The notes beneath the pieces are model-generated. The model was not told the origin of the DNA. It saw nothing but the letters and a program-made list of their open reading frames with translations, and did not search any database. From contig NZ_PEBH01000005.1 of NCBI RefSeq assembly GCF_008698235.1, forward strand, positions 93,540 through 157,539: a stretch of DNA of 64,000 bases. Reading direction: 5' to 3'. The DNA comes from Bifidobacterium rousetti (lineage in GTDB: Bacteria > Actinomycetota > Actinomycetes > Actinomycetales > Bifidobacteriaceae). This document shows positions 20,586 to 29,629 of the stretch, one piece after another. Made by a program: the position numbers and the translations under genes. How positions within the stretch are numbered: position 1 is the stretch's first letter; each line of letters begins with the position of its first letter.

Positions 20586-20629
20586 TGTCGGTGATACCCA
20601 CCTGACCGGTGGGCCCGTGTGGTGGTGTC

Positions 20630-21021
20630 GGTGGTGGGGCCGTGTACGTTCCCTGTGGGATACACCCTGGTCCTCTGATGTAGGTTCCTCTGGAGTACCC
20701 GTGGTGGCCGGTGTGCGTTGCCTATGGGTGCTCATGGTGTCGGTGGTGGGGGCCGTGTACGTTCCCTGTGGGTATTGGCGGCCGATGAGGATGCGTAGCT
20801 CCTAGTCCACGAGTTTGTCGTACGTTCCCTGTGGGTATGGCGGCCGGTGCCACCGGGAACGTACGTTCCCCCATCGTCAGCGTACGTTTGACCGGGTCAT
20901 TATTCGTGCCATCCGGTAGAACGTACGCTCATGCTCGGTAAGGGTACGTTTTGCCGGATGGGCGTCGAGAAAACCCCGTTGAGCGTACGCTGAGCCGCCG
21001 GCAGCGTACGCTCAACGGGGT
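20630..21021. repeat. CGTACG hairpin cluster, copy B, with degenerate GTACGTTCCCTGTGGGTAT units
   Basis: Units of the type TGTACGTTCCCTGTGGGTAT occur at about 20641, 20754 and 20819. They are followed by the duplicate of copy A: a hairpin CATCCGGTAGAACGTAC .. GTACGTTTTGCCGGATG (20910-20960) and a perfect 20-bp stem ACCCCGTTGAGCGTACGCTG (20973-20992) against its complement (21002-21021). No intact gene is present. Confidence 0.8.
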
Positions 21022-21112
21022 TCCGTTCACACTGCTCGAGTTCAACGCCGACGGCACGATCAAGCCGGTGGTGCCGGACGATGTGTGGTATCGGCGTCCG
21101 TTGGATTGGTGA
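21020..21112 (+). pseudogene. 3' remnant of a glycoside hydrolase-like gene
   Basis: An open 30-codon stretch reads VPFTLLEFNADGTIKPVVPD and then DVWYRRPLDW before a TGA. The string LLEFNADGTIKPV resembles the C-terminal part of family 43 glycoside hydrolases (arabinosidases and xylosidases). The frame begins exactly where the CGTACG palindrome ends, with no start codon or ribosome-binding site. It is read as the tail of a gene whose 5' part has been lost. The family assignment is inference from a short segment. Confidence 0.5.
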
Positions 21113-21184
21113 TCGGTAAATCGCCGTTTTTCAGGTAGTAAACAATCTCAGTAAATTCGTTACCAAAAAGATATGAATGCGGTG

Positions 21185-21231
21185 TGTAACCGGTCACAAG
21201 AGTGCTATAGTGCATACTGTGACCGGTTACA
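21185..21231. promoter_or_regulatory. Pair of LacI-type operators before the permease genes
   Basis: TGTAACCGGTCACA (21185-21198) and TGTGACCGGTTACA (21218-21231) are mirror forms of one palindrome, centred 33 bases apart. The same pair in the opposite order lies at 26184-26231, before the solute-binding gene. The LacI regulator encoded at 25046-26074 is the likely binder. Confidence 0.85.
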
Positions 21232-21282
21232 GTGCCGGTTGTTCTTATGGAGGAACAGCTCTTTCAAAGGAGAGGAGTCGAT

Positions 21283-22209
21283 ATGGCTTCAGCGCAGGCC
21301 TCGGCTGCGGCGGTGCGTTCCACTGCGGTGCGGGAGAATGGGCATAAGCCTGATTGGCGTGGTTGGAAGTTCATGTGGCCGTTCGCGGTGGTGTTCGTGT
21401 TCGTGTTCATCATCCCGATCGTGTACGCGGTCTACATCAGTTTCTTCAAGAAGCAGATGATCGGTGGCACGAGGTTCGTGGGGGTGGAGAACTACGCGCG
21501 TCTGTTGCAGGACGGCCAGTTCTGGAGCTCGGTTGGTCGTGTGGCGTTGTTCACGTGTGTGCAGGTGCCGATCATGTTGTTCCTGTCGGCGTTGATGGCG
21601 TTGGCGTTGGATTCGATGAAGCTGCATGGCACGAAGTTCTTCCGTATCTCGACGTTCCTGCCGTACGCGGTGCCGGCGGTGGTGTCCACGTTGATCTGGG
21701 GTTTCGTGTATGGCGCGAAGTACGGTCTGGTGGGTTCGCTGAACGGTGTGCTGGGCACGGATCTGGACATGTTCGCGCCGTCGGTGTTGTTGGCGTCGAT
21801 CGGCAACATCGTGACGTGGGAGTTCACGGGCTACAACATGCTGATCTTCTACAGCTCGCTGTCCACGATCCCCCACTCCCTGTATGAGGCGGCGTCGATC
21901 GACGGCGCGTCGGAGTGGAAGATCGTGAAGAGCATCAAGCTGCCGGAGTTGAAGGGCAGTCTGGCGATCACGGTGATCTTCAGCATTATCGGCTCGTTCC
22001 AGCTGTTCAATGAGCCGAGCATTTTGCAGAACATGGTGCCGGGCAACGCGATCACGACGTATTACACGCCGAACATGTACGCGTACAACCTGAGCTTCTC
22101 CGGCAACCAGTCGAACTACGCGGCGGCTTTGGCGATCACGATGGCGGTGATCACGATGGCGATCGCGTACGCGGTGCAGCTCAACAGCCTCAAGGAGCAG
22201 ATGAAGTGA
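21283..22209 (+). CDS. Sugar ABC transporter permease (MalF/LacF type)
   Basis: One half of the membrane channel of a CUT1 sugar importer. The 308-residue protein has six predicted membrane segments, starting near FMWPFAVVFVFVFIIPIVYA, and the EAA loop EAASIDGASEWKIVKSIKLP that contacts the ATPase. The start ATG follows GGAGAGGAG; an in-frame ATG 17 codons upstream would overlap the operators. No ATPase gene of the transporter lies here, so it probably uses a shared MsiK-type ATPase encoded elsewhere. The substrate cannot be told from sequence. Confidence 0.9.
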   Translation: MASAQASAAAVRSTAVRENGHKPDWRGWKFMWPFAVVFVFVFIIPIVYAVYISFFKKQMIGGTRFVGVENYARLLQDGQFWSSVGRVALFTCVQVPIMLFLSALMALALDSMKLHGTKFFRISTFLPYAVPAVVSTLIWGFVYGAKYGLVGSLNGVLGTDLDMFAPSVLLASIGNIVTWEFTGYNMLIFYSSLSTIPHSLYEAASIDGASEWKIVKSIKLPELKGSLAITVIFSIIGSFQLFNEPSILQNMVPGNAITTYYTPNMYAYNLSFSGNQSNYAAALAITMAVITMAIAYAVQLNSLKEQMK

Positions 22210-22273
22210 TGGCGCGTCGTATGGTCCCGGTTTCGATGATGATGTCCGATGTGTTGGTGAAGGAGCGTGCGTG

Positions 22274-23278
22274 ATGAGCGTGGTTGAGACTGCCCCCGGT
22301 CGTATGAGCGCGGCCGATCTCAGGGCCCAGGAGAGGGCCGCCAGGAAGGCGGAGAAGGAGCGCCAGAAGCGCGTCGCGCGTGACGAGGCCGCCGAGAGGA
22401 AGAGGGCGCAGAGGAGCGGGTTCGCGAATGTGAACAATCCGCGCCGGAGCGTGTGGATGACGGTGGTGTGCGCGGTCTTCGCGGTGTACTGCCTGTTCCC
22501 GTTCGTGTACCTGCTGATCAACGCGACGAAGACCCAGGCGGACTTCACGTCGACGTTCGGTCTGGGGTTCGGCAGGACGTTCGCCCTGTGGGACAACATC
22601 GTGACGGTGTTCACGTACCAGGACGGGATCTTCGGCCGCTGGCTGGTGAACACGCTGCTGTATGTGGTGGTGGGCGCGGGCGGCGCCACGTTGTTGGCGA
22701 TCATGGGCGGGTACGCGTTGGCGAAGTTCCGGTTCCCGGGCCGCAAGGCCGTGTTCGCCGTCATCATCGGCAGCATTTCGGTGCCGGGTATCGCGTTGGC
22801 GGTGCCGCAGTTCCTCCTGTTCGCCAAGCTGGGTTTGACGAACACGCCGTGGGCCATGATCATCCCGAGCCTGATCAGCCCGTTCGGTTTGTATCTGATG
22901 TGGATCTTCAGCGAGCAGGCGGTGCCGACGGAGCTGCTGGAGGCGGCGCGTGTTGATGGGGCGAGTGAGTTCCGTACGTTCTGGACGATCAGTCTGCCCT
23001 TGTTGGCGCCGGGTATCGTGACGACGGCGTTGTTCACGATCGTGGCGACGTGGAACAACTACTTCCTGCCGTTGATCATGTTGAAGGACGCGGACTGGTA
23101 TCCGTTGACGATCGGTCTGAACCAGTGGAAGGACCAGGCGTCCACGGCCGGTGGCCAGGCGATCCAGAACCTGGTGATCACGGGCTCGCTGATCACGATC
23201 ATCCCCCTGGTGATCGCGTTCCTCGCCCTGCAGAAGTACTGGCAGTCCGGCCTCGCCGCCGGCGCAGTCAAGGAGTAA
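22274..23278 (+). CDS. Sugar ABC transporter permease (MalG/LacG type)
   Basis: The second permease of the CUT1 importer. A basic, helical N-terminal stretch rich in Ala/Glu/Lys/Arg (about residues 12-45) precedes six predicted membrane segments beginning near VWMTVVCAVFAVYCLFPFVY. The EAA loop reads EAARVDGASEFRTFWTISLP. The start is an ATG nine bases after AAGGAG, with a GTG directly before it as an alternative. It lies 64 bases downstream of the first permease, in one operon under the operator pair at 21185. Confidence 0.9.
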   Translation: MSVVETAPGRMSAADLRAQERAARKAEKERQKRVARDEAAERKRAQRSGFANVNNPRRSVWMTVVCAVFAVYCLFPFVYLLINATKTQADFTSTFGLGFGRTFALWDNIVTVFTYQDGIFGRWLVNTLLYVVVGAGGATLLAIMGGYALAKFRFPGRKAVFAVIIGSISVPGIALAVPQFLLFAKLGLTNTPWAMIIPSLISPFGLYLMWIFSEQAVPTELLEAARVDGASEFRTFWTISLPLLAPGIVTTALFTIVATWNNYFLPLIMLKDADWYPLTIGLNQWKDQASTAGGQAIQNLVITGSLITIIPLVIAFLALQKYWQSGLAAGAVKE

Positions 23279-23480
23279 CCGGGGCTGACGCCTCGACTCC
23301 GTCATTGGGTATCGCGTCGGCCGGGCATGGGGGTTGTCCTCGTGCCCGGCCGACGTTTGTGTTGGTCCGGCGTCCCTCGTTTCGCTGTTCCGTTGCGTAT
23401 GCATGGTTGCGTGTGCAGGTTGGCTAGATGGGACAAGGCGATGCGTCGGTACGGGGGGCCGTGCAGTGCGGGGCTGGTCA

Positions 23481-24875
23481 TCACATGTCGTCGAAGGAGA
23501 CGAGCGTGATGGCGGCGTCGTTGCTGGCTGCATTGCGTACCGGCTCGTCGAAGCCGGATTTGGCGAAAAGCATGTAACGGTTGTCGTTTGCGTGCAACAA
23601 GTCGGCGCGGTGCTGCAACGTCTCAAGCTCTCTCATACCGCTGGGGATGCTACGCCACTTGCATTCGCAGAACAGCATCTGTTTCGGATCTTCTCCTGAA
23701 CCTACGATATCGATCTTCTCCTGACGACGAGTGCGGGGATCGGCTCCCCACCATCGACCGGTTTGCAACAGCAGGAACGGGAGGTCGTCGGTCCCGTTCC
23801 TCATCCACAGCCATTGCGTACAGATGTCCTCGAACACCTGGCCCATGAAATCGGTGATCGAACGCATGATACGGTCGGCCGCAAGATCGGATCGACCTGA
23901 TTGAATCAGTGACATATTCGTCGGTACGAAGCGATACCAGAACCGGAAGAACGAGTCTTCGATCCTGTAGATGGTTTTGCGCGTCGAATCCTGCTGGAAC
24001 GGTGTCTCCTTGCGCACGATGCCCAAATCGATCAGATTGCGCAAGTATGTGGAACAGTTGGACGTTTCCATATGGCAGGCCGTTGCTATGGTGTTCGAAC
24101 GTGAGGAGCCCGAGGCGATCGCTTGGATGATGGCGTTGTATTCAGCCGGGTTGCGAAGCTCCTGTTTGAGCAGATTGTCCGGTTCCTCAAATAGATAGCA
24201 ATCGGGATCGATGATGTTCCAACGTATGTTATCGCGAATGGTCATGGAGTCATCGATCTGATTCAGGTACTGCGGGATGCCGTCCGTCAGCCCATAGGCA
24301 ATCGCCGCATCCTCCGCGCTGAACCGTGGCAGGAACCGTCGGACATCCGTGTATCCGAATGGTTCCACCTTGATCTGTGCAGTACGACGGCCATACAGCG
24401 GGCTTTCATAGCCGAGCACCTGACGTTCCATGAACGACATGGATGAACCGCACAGGATAAGCATGAGTCGGCTGTCGTCTTTATGGCGGTCGATTGCGTG
24501 CTGCAGCACCGAATTGGCCGACCGATCGGCTTTGGCGAGATATGGATACTCGTCGATGACGAATGCGATACGTTGCGTACGTGCAAGTTCGAAGACGGCA
24601 TGCAAAGCCTCCTCGAAATTACGGAATATGGGTGCCGATTCCATCGCGGCATCACCCTTCTCGAACAGGGCGATACTGCGGCTGAGTGCTTCAAGATTCC
24701 GCGACTCGCTGGATTCGATGGCAGAGAAGAAAATGGTAGGTCTGTCGTTGAGGAATTCGTTGATCAGCGTGGTTTTGCCGACGCGTCTTCGGCCGTACAC
24801 GACGACGCATTCAAAGGCGTTGGTGTTCCATCGACGTTGCAAGGTGGCGAGTTCGCGATGTCTGCCTATGAACAT
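23481..24875 (-). CDS. AAA+ ATPase with C-terminal DUF234-type domain
   Basis: A 464-residue protein with Walker A YGRRRVGKTTLINEF near residues 28-42, Walker B FVIDEYPYLA and a C-terminal half matching the DUF234/restriction-like group (VFEDICTQWLW, then KIDIVGSGEDPKQMLFCECKW with a possible nuclease-like core). Such ATPases are common single genes in gut bacteria and archaea and their function is unknown. The gene is visibly more A/T-rich than its neighbours. It lies on the opposite strand between the permeases and their regulator, which suggests a separate arrival. A 15-bp inverted repeat lies just before its start. Confidence 0.85.
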   Translation of the reverse strand: MFIGRHRELATLQRRWNTNAFECVVVYGRRRVGKTTLINEFLNDRPTIFFSAIESSESRNLEALSRSIALFEKGDAAMESAPIFRNFEEALHAVFELARTQRIAFVIDEYPYLAKADRSANSVLQHAIDRHKDDSRLMLILCGSSMSFMERQVLGYESPLYGRRTAQIKVEPFGYTDVRRFLPRFSAEDAAIAYGLTDGIPQYLNQIDDSMTIRDNIRWNIIDPDCYLFEEPDNLLKQELRNPAEYNAIIQAIASGSSRSNTIATACHMETSNCSTYLRNLIDLGIVRKETPFQQDSTRKTIYRIEDSFFRFWYRFVPTNMSLIQSGRSDLAADRIMRSITDFMGQVFEDICTQWLWMRNGTDDLPFLLLQTGRWWGADPRTRRQEKIDIVGSGEDPKQMLFCECKWRSIPSGMRELETLQHRADLLHANDNRYMLFAKSGFDEPVRNAASNDAAITLVSFDDM

Positions 24876-24893
24876 AGTCCCGGACTCTTCTCT

Positions 24894-24936
24894 GATTTAT
24901 AGAATCGTAATTTACTAAATCACGATTCTATAAATC
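24894..24936. promoter_or_regulatory. Perfect inverted repeat at the ATPase promoter
   Basis: GATTTATAGAATCGT (24894-24908) and ACGATTCTATAAATC (24922-24936) are perfect 15-base inverted arms with a 13-base spacer. The site begins 18 bases upstream of the ATPase start codon. It is a likely operator, possibly autoregulatory, or a hairpin leader. Confidence 0.75.
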
Positions 24937-25002
24937 GGAGAAGGGAGATGCAACATGGACGTATGCACATCGGTTTGGGCGGGCTGGTTCAGCAGTGATG
25001 GG

Positions 25003-25018
25003 TGTTTCACGTGAAACA
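25003..25018. promoter_or_regulatory. Isolated parS site
   Basis: TGTTTCACGTGAAACA, a perfect parS palindrome extended by GG/CC on the outside. It lies between the ATPase and lacI genes, about 19 kb from the main parS group. Confidence 0.88.
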
Positions 25019-25045
25019 CCCACCGCGTTCCACACGGTCGTTGTT

Positions 25046-26074
25046 TCACGCCGACTGGCGTTCGATGATCGAGGTGGGCAGGAGCTTGATATAGTGATCC
25101 TCCACCTGCTCCCCGCGCATCATCGCGAGCAGCAGTTCGGCCATCGTGCGTCCGTGCAGGATCGAGTCCTGCCGGATTGTGGTGAGCTTGGGGTTGGCGA
25201 GGATCGCCATCGGGGAATCGTCGAAACCGGTCACGGCGATGTCATCGGGCACGCGGTAGCCGAAGCGCGTGAGCTGGTTGATCACGCCGACCGCGATGTT
25301 GTCGTTCGCGCACACGAACCCGTTGATGTGGTCGAGCATCGGCTGGAACTCGACCGCGGCCATCTCGCCGCTGGTGATCTCCCAGTCGTCGGCATAGTAG
25401 ACCTGACGCTCGTCGAACCGCTCCCCCATCGCCCGCTTGAAGCCTTCGAGGCGGTTCACCGCGGATGGCGAATAGCCCGGCCCGCACACATACACGAGAT
25501 CCGCGCGGTCCTTGTCGAGGAGATACCGGGTGATGTTGAACTGTCCGTCGCGGTTCGTGAAGTCGACCGCCGGATACGGCAGGTCGCCTCGGTCCCCGGC
25601 CTCCGAACGCACCACCGGATGGCTGATGTTGAGGAACGCGTTGGCGAGTGAGTTGTCGTTGCTCAGCGAGAACAGCAGGTAGCCGTCGGCGAAGTCGCTG
25701 CGCACCAGCTTGGCGATGCGCTCGGTCGACTCGTCCGAGTTGGCGATGAGCGTGACCATCTGATAGCCGGCGTCGCCGAGCGTCTGGTTCGCGCCGGTCA
25801 TCGCCTCGCTGACGCTGGCCTGCACGATCGTCTCGTTCGACTCGACCTGGATGATCAGCGCGACGGTGAGCGTACGCTGCTGCGCCAGCGACTGCGCCGC
25901 CCTGTTCGGCGTGTACTCGAGCTCCCTGATGGCCTCGGCGATGCGTCCCGAAGCGTCCTTGGAGACGTGGTCGTTGCCGTTCAGATACCGGGAGACGGTG
26001 CCGTAGGAGACGCCCGCCTGCTGCGCCACGTCACGTATCGTGACCTTTTTCCTTGTCGTCTTCATATACGTCAT
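25046..26074 (-). CDS. LacI-family transcriptional regulator
   Basis: A sugar-responsive repressor of 342 residues. The N-terminal HTH reads TIRDVAQQAGVSYGTVSRYLNG, followed by a periplasmic-binding-like ligand domain (ITRYLLDKDRADLVYVCGPG, then AVTGFDDSPMA). The start is the ATG of MTYMKTT, preceded by GAAGGA; ATGs further upstream would overlap its own operators. It is divergent from the solute-binding gene, with two identical-type operators between them. The same operators stand before the permease genes, so it probably controls the whole split importer and itself. Confidence 0.92.
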   Translation of the reverse strand: MTYMKTTRKKVTIRDVAQQAGVSYGTVSRYLNGNDHVSKDASGRIAEAIRELEYTPNRAAQSLAQQRTLTVALIIQVESNETIVQASVSEAMTGANQTLGDAGYQMVTLIANSDESTERIAKLVRSDFADGYLLFSLSNDNSLANAFLNISHPVVRSEAGDRGDLPYPAVDFTNRDGQFNITRYLLDKDRADLVYVCGPGYSPSAVNRLEGFKRAMGERFDERQVYYADDWEITSGEMAAVEFQPMLDHINGFVCANDNIAVGVINQLTRFGYRVPDDIAVTGFDDSPMAILANPKLTTIRQDSILHGRTMAELLLAMMRGEQVEDHYIKLLPTSIIERQSA

Positions 26075-26183
26075 CGTATTCGTCCTTCTGTCTCGGCCGG
26101 TACACCCATTATCGGGGATTGCCTTCCGCGACGTTGTTCCGTGTCTTGTCGTCGTTTGCTCTCCGTTGCAGCGACACGCGTAT

Positions 26184-26231
26184 TGTGACCGGTTACATAC
26201 CAGTGTATACTCATCTCTGTAACCGGTCACA
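26184..26231. promoter_or_regulatory. Pair of LacI-type operators between lacI and the solute-binding gene
   Basis: TGTGACCGGTTACA (26184-26197) and TGTAACCGGTCACA (26218-26231), centred 34 bases apart. They are the same two 14-mers as at 21185-21231 in reverse order. Confidence 0.87.
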
Positions 26232-26286
26232 CGGAGTGTTGCGGGGCCGGAACAACAAAGCCTCAAGGAAGAGAAAGGCAAGTAAC

Positions 26287-27630
26287 ATGAGCTTCTCGAT
26301 GAAGAAGTCGGTGGCACTGATTGGCGCTGCAGCCATGCTGGTTTCCGTTGCCGCGTGCGGCGGTTCGTCGTCCTCCAACCAGGGCAGCGCGGGAGACGCG
26401 AACGGCGACGTCACGCTGAACCTGTGGGCGTGGGAGCCCACCCTCAAGCCGGTCATCGAAGCGTTCCAGAAGAAGTACCCGAACATCAAGATCGACTTCA
26501 ACAACACCGGTAAGGCCGACACCACCGTCACCTCGCTGAACAACGCGATCCAGGCCGGCAGCGGCATCCCGGACGTCGTCCAGCTCGAGTACATGACCAT
26601 CCCGCAGTTCGTCATCGGCGAGCAGAGCCAGCTGGCCAACATCAAGGACAAGACCTCCGGCTTCGACAGCTTCTACACCCCGGGCACCTGGAACTCCGTG
26701 AGCATCAACGACGGCGTGTACGCGCTGCCGATGGATTCCGGCCCGCAGGCCATGTTCTACAACAAGGCCACCTTCGACAAGGCCGGCGTCACCGAGGTTC
26801 CGAAGACCTGGGACGAGTACTACGAGGCCGCCAAGAAGATCCACGCCCTCGGCCCGAACTACTACATCACCGCCGACACCGGCGACATCAAGGTCATGAC
26901 CGCGTTCCTGTGGCAGGCCGGCGCCAAGCCGTACGAGTCCAAGGGCGAGAACGTCACCATCAACTTCAAGTCCGACCCCGAGGTCAAGACCGTCGCCGAG
27001 TACTGGCAGAAGCTGATCGATGAGGACCTCATCAACACGAAGGTCGCCACCTGGGCCGACGAGTGGAACCGCGGCATCGGCGACGGCACCATCGCCTCCA
27101 TCTTCGAGGGCGCCTGGATGCCGGCCAACCTGGTCTCCAACTCCGCCGCCGCGAAGGGCAACATGCGCGTCGCCCTGCAGCCGAACTGGGACGCCAGCAA
27201 GCCGTCCAACGGTGAGAACGGTGGCTCCGCGCTGGCCGTGACCGCCGCCTCCAAGAACCAGGACGCCGCCTACAAGTTCATCGAGTTCGCGAACCACAGC
27301 AAGGAAGGCATCAAGATCCGTACCGACGGCGGTGCGTTCCCGGCTGACAAGGACACCCTGAAGGACGCCGACTTCCTCAAGGGCTCCGACGAGGTGCGCG
27401 CCTACTTCGGCGATCAGGACTACAACCAGGTCCTCGCCGAGGCCGCCAACCAGGTCACCTCCTCCTTCCAGTTCCTGCCCTACGCCGGCCAGGCCAACAC
27501 CATCTACGGCGATTACGTCGGCAAGGCCTACACCGACAAGTCCACCACGCTCGTGAAGGGCCTGTCCGCCTTCCAGGACGCGCTGGTCAAGTACGGCAAC
27601 GATCAGGGCTTCACCGTCAAGGAAGGCTGA
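26287..27630 (+). CDS. Sugar ABC transporter solute-binding lipoprotein
   Basis: An extracellular family 1 binding protein of 447 residues that delivers sugar to the permeases encoded at 21283-23278. A lipoprotein signal with lipobox LVSVAACGG lies at the N-terminus, followed by NLWAWEPTLKPVIEAFQKKYP, typical of the class. The start is the ATG of MSFSMKKS after AAAGG. The regulator next door and the shared operators link it to the permeases despite about 3 kb of separation. The substrate is unknown. Confidence 0.92.
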   Translation: MSFSMKKSVALIGAAAMLVSVAACGGSSSSNQGSAGDANGDVTLNLWAWEPTLKPVIEAFQKKYPNIKIDFNNTGKADTTVTSLNNAIQAGSGIPDVVQLEYMTIPQFVIGEQSQLANIKDKTSGFDSFYTPGTWNSVSINDGVYALPMDSGPQAMFYNKATFDKAGVTEVPKTWDEYYEAAKKIHALGPNYYITADTGDIKVMTAFLWQAGAKPYESKGENVTINFKSDPEVKTVAEYWQKLIDEDLINTKVATWADEWNRGIGDGTIASIFEGAWMPANLVSNSAAAKGNMRVALQPNWDASKPSNGENGGSALAVTAASKNQDAAYKFIEFANHSKEGIKIRTDGGAFPADKDTLKDADFLKGSDEVRAYFGDQDYNQVLAEAANQVTSSFQFLPYAGQANTIYGDYVGKAYTDKSTTLVKGLSAFQDALVKYGNDQGFTVKEG

Positions 27631-27643
27631 TCCTGAGCCTCTG

Positions 27644-27690
27644 CTCTCCCCCAGTCAGCTGTGCTGACAGCCCCCTCGTCAGAGGGGGCC
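27644..27690 (+). repeat. Class A two-hairpin element after the solute-binding gene
   Basis: CTCTCCCCCAGTCAGC, a second arm GCTGAC, then AGCCCCCTC GTCA GAGGGGGCC. It lies 14 bases past the stop and matches the elements after gyrB and after ahpC. It is probably used as a terminator. Confidence 0.78.
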
Positions 27691-27828
27691 GGGAGGGCCG
27701 TGGATGATCCCGGGAAGGCCGATCACCCTCCCCGAGACCCCTCATAGATCCCTCATAGATCCCTCATACTTCGCACGAATCTCCTCTCATCCGGCCGGGG
27801 TTCCGCTTCTCGCGGGTCCCGGCTTTTC

Positions 27829-28941
<1,113 letters not shown>

Positions 28942-28953
28942 TCAAGCTGATTG

Positions 28954-28968
28954 GTAATGCGTTTACTA
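28954..28968. promoter_or_regulatory. Candidate LacI operator before lacI
   Basis: GTAATGCGTTTACTA, with imperfect arms GTAA/TTAC, resembles the sites at 29429 and 29545. Position upstream of the lacI start suggests autoregulation. Confidence 0.5.
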
Positions 28969-28992
28969 ACGTCCATCCTAGCGCATAAACGA

Positions 28993-29033
28993 ACTCGCGC
29001 GTCCGGGGATCCTATAGGATCAGGCGCGCGAGT
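28993..29033 (-). terminator. Nested palindromic hairpin
   Basis: Outer arms ACTCGCGCG (28993-29001) and CGCGCGAGT (29025-29033) enclose the perfect palindrome GATCCTATAGGATC (29008-29021). It lies downstream of the small minus-strand gene at 29140 and is probably its terminator. A G-rich degenerate repeat (GGGAGCCGGGAGCGGGG units) lies beside it at about 29045-29095. Confidence 0.55.
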
Positions 29034-29139
29034 GAGTTCCCGGAGTCGGCTGGGAGCCGGGAGCGGGGTGGCCGGGGGCCGGGAGCGGGGGCCGGGCGGT
29101 TCAGAACAGCAACCCGGCCCTCGGACGGACCGACCGGTA

Positions 29140-29415
29140 TCAGGCGGCGAGGTCGCCCTTGAGGTCCTTGCCGAGGAGCGTGGCCTTGGCGATCTCCTTG
29201 CCGTACTTGGCGGAGCCGTCGTCGGCGTGCATGTTGCGCTCGATGCGGGTGACGATGCGGGCGTGGGCCTTCTCGTCGATCTTCACGAAGAACGCGAACA
29301 CCACGAAGCCGACGAAGCCGTTGGACAGGGCGCCGGCGATCTTGTCGAGCATCGGGCGCACGGACAGCGTGACGGCCTCGTTGCGCTTGCCGGTCTTCTC
29401 AGCCTTCTTGCGCAA
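29140..29415 (-). CDS. Small membrane protein of unknown function
   Basis: A 91-residue protein with one hydrophobic segment (NGFVGFVVFAFFV, near residues 36-48) and a charged C-terminal half (IVTRIERNMHADDGSAKYGK). The start is inferred as a TTG six bases after AAGGAAA; an internal ATG (MLDKIAG) is an alternative. A LacI-type palindrome (29429-29447) lies 14 bases upstream, so it is probably co-regulated with the divergent beta-galactosidase. It does not match MscL or a known sugar transporter. Confidence 0.6.
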   Translation of the reverse strand: MRKKAEKTGKRNEAVTLSVRPMLDKIAGALSNGFVGFVVFAFFVKIDEKAHARIVTRIERNMHADDGSAKYGKEIAKATLLGKDLKGDLAA

Positions 29416-29428
29416 GACGCTTTCCTTG

Positions 29429-29447
29429 TTAGTAAAAGCGTAACTAA
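29429..29447. promoter_or_regulatory. Candidate LacI operator
   Basis: TTAGTAAAAGCGTAACTAA has inverted ends TTAGT/ACTAA. It lies just upstream of the small membrane protein gene, in the region shared with beta-galactosidase. Confidence 0.6.
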
Positions 29448-29544
29448 ATCGTTTATGGAATTGTTGTCGTTTTGGGACGTGGTGAATTGTCCTGTTGATT
29501 GACGTATGCGTAACTTGCGCCAGTGCCCTCCGGAGACTATATTT

Positions 29545-29559
29545 AGTAAATGGTTTACT
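29545..29559. promoter_or_regulatory. Candidate LacI operator before beta-galactosidase
   Basis: AGTAAA TGG TTTACT is a perfect 6-bp inverted repeat, 70 bases upstream of the beta-galactosidase start. Confidence 0.65.
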
Positions 29560-29629
29560 CCAGAGTTGCGCCGATGGAGCAGTGACGCGAAACGACGCAA
29601 CAACGGAACACAGAAAGGGCACACATACT

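Noticed and set aside
19947..21021. Possible CRISPR array
   Set aside because: The repeats are palindromic and of varied length, without constant repeat and unique spacer alternation, and there are no cas genes.
29140..29622. Possible MscL or longer 160-residue version of the small membrane protein
   Set aside because: The sequence lacks the MscL N-terminal motif, and the longer frame would run through the lac-type operators. A TTG start after AAGGAAA fits better.
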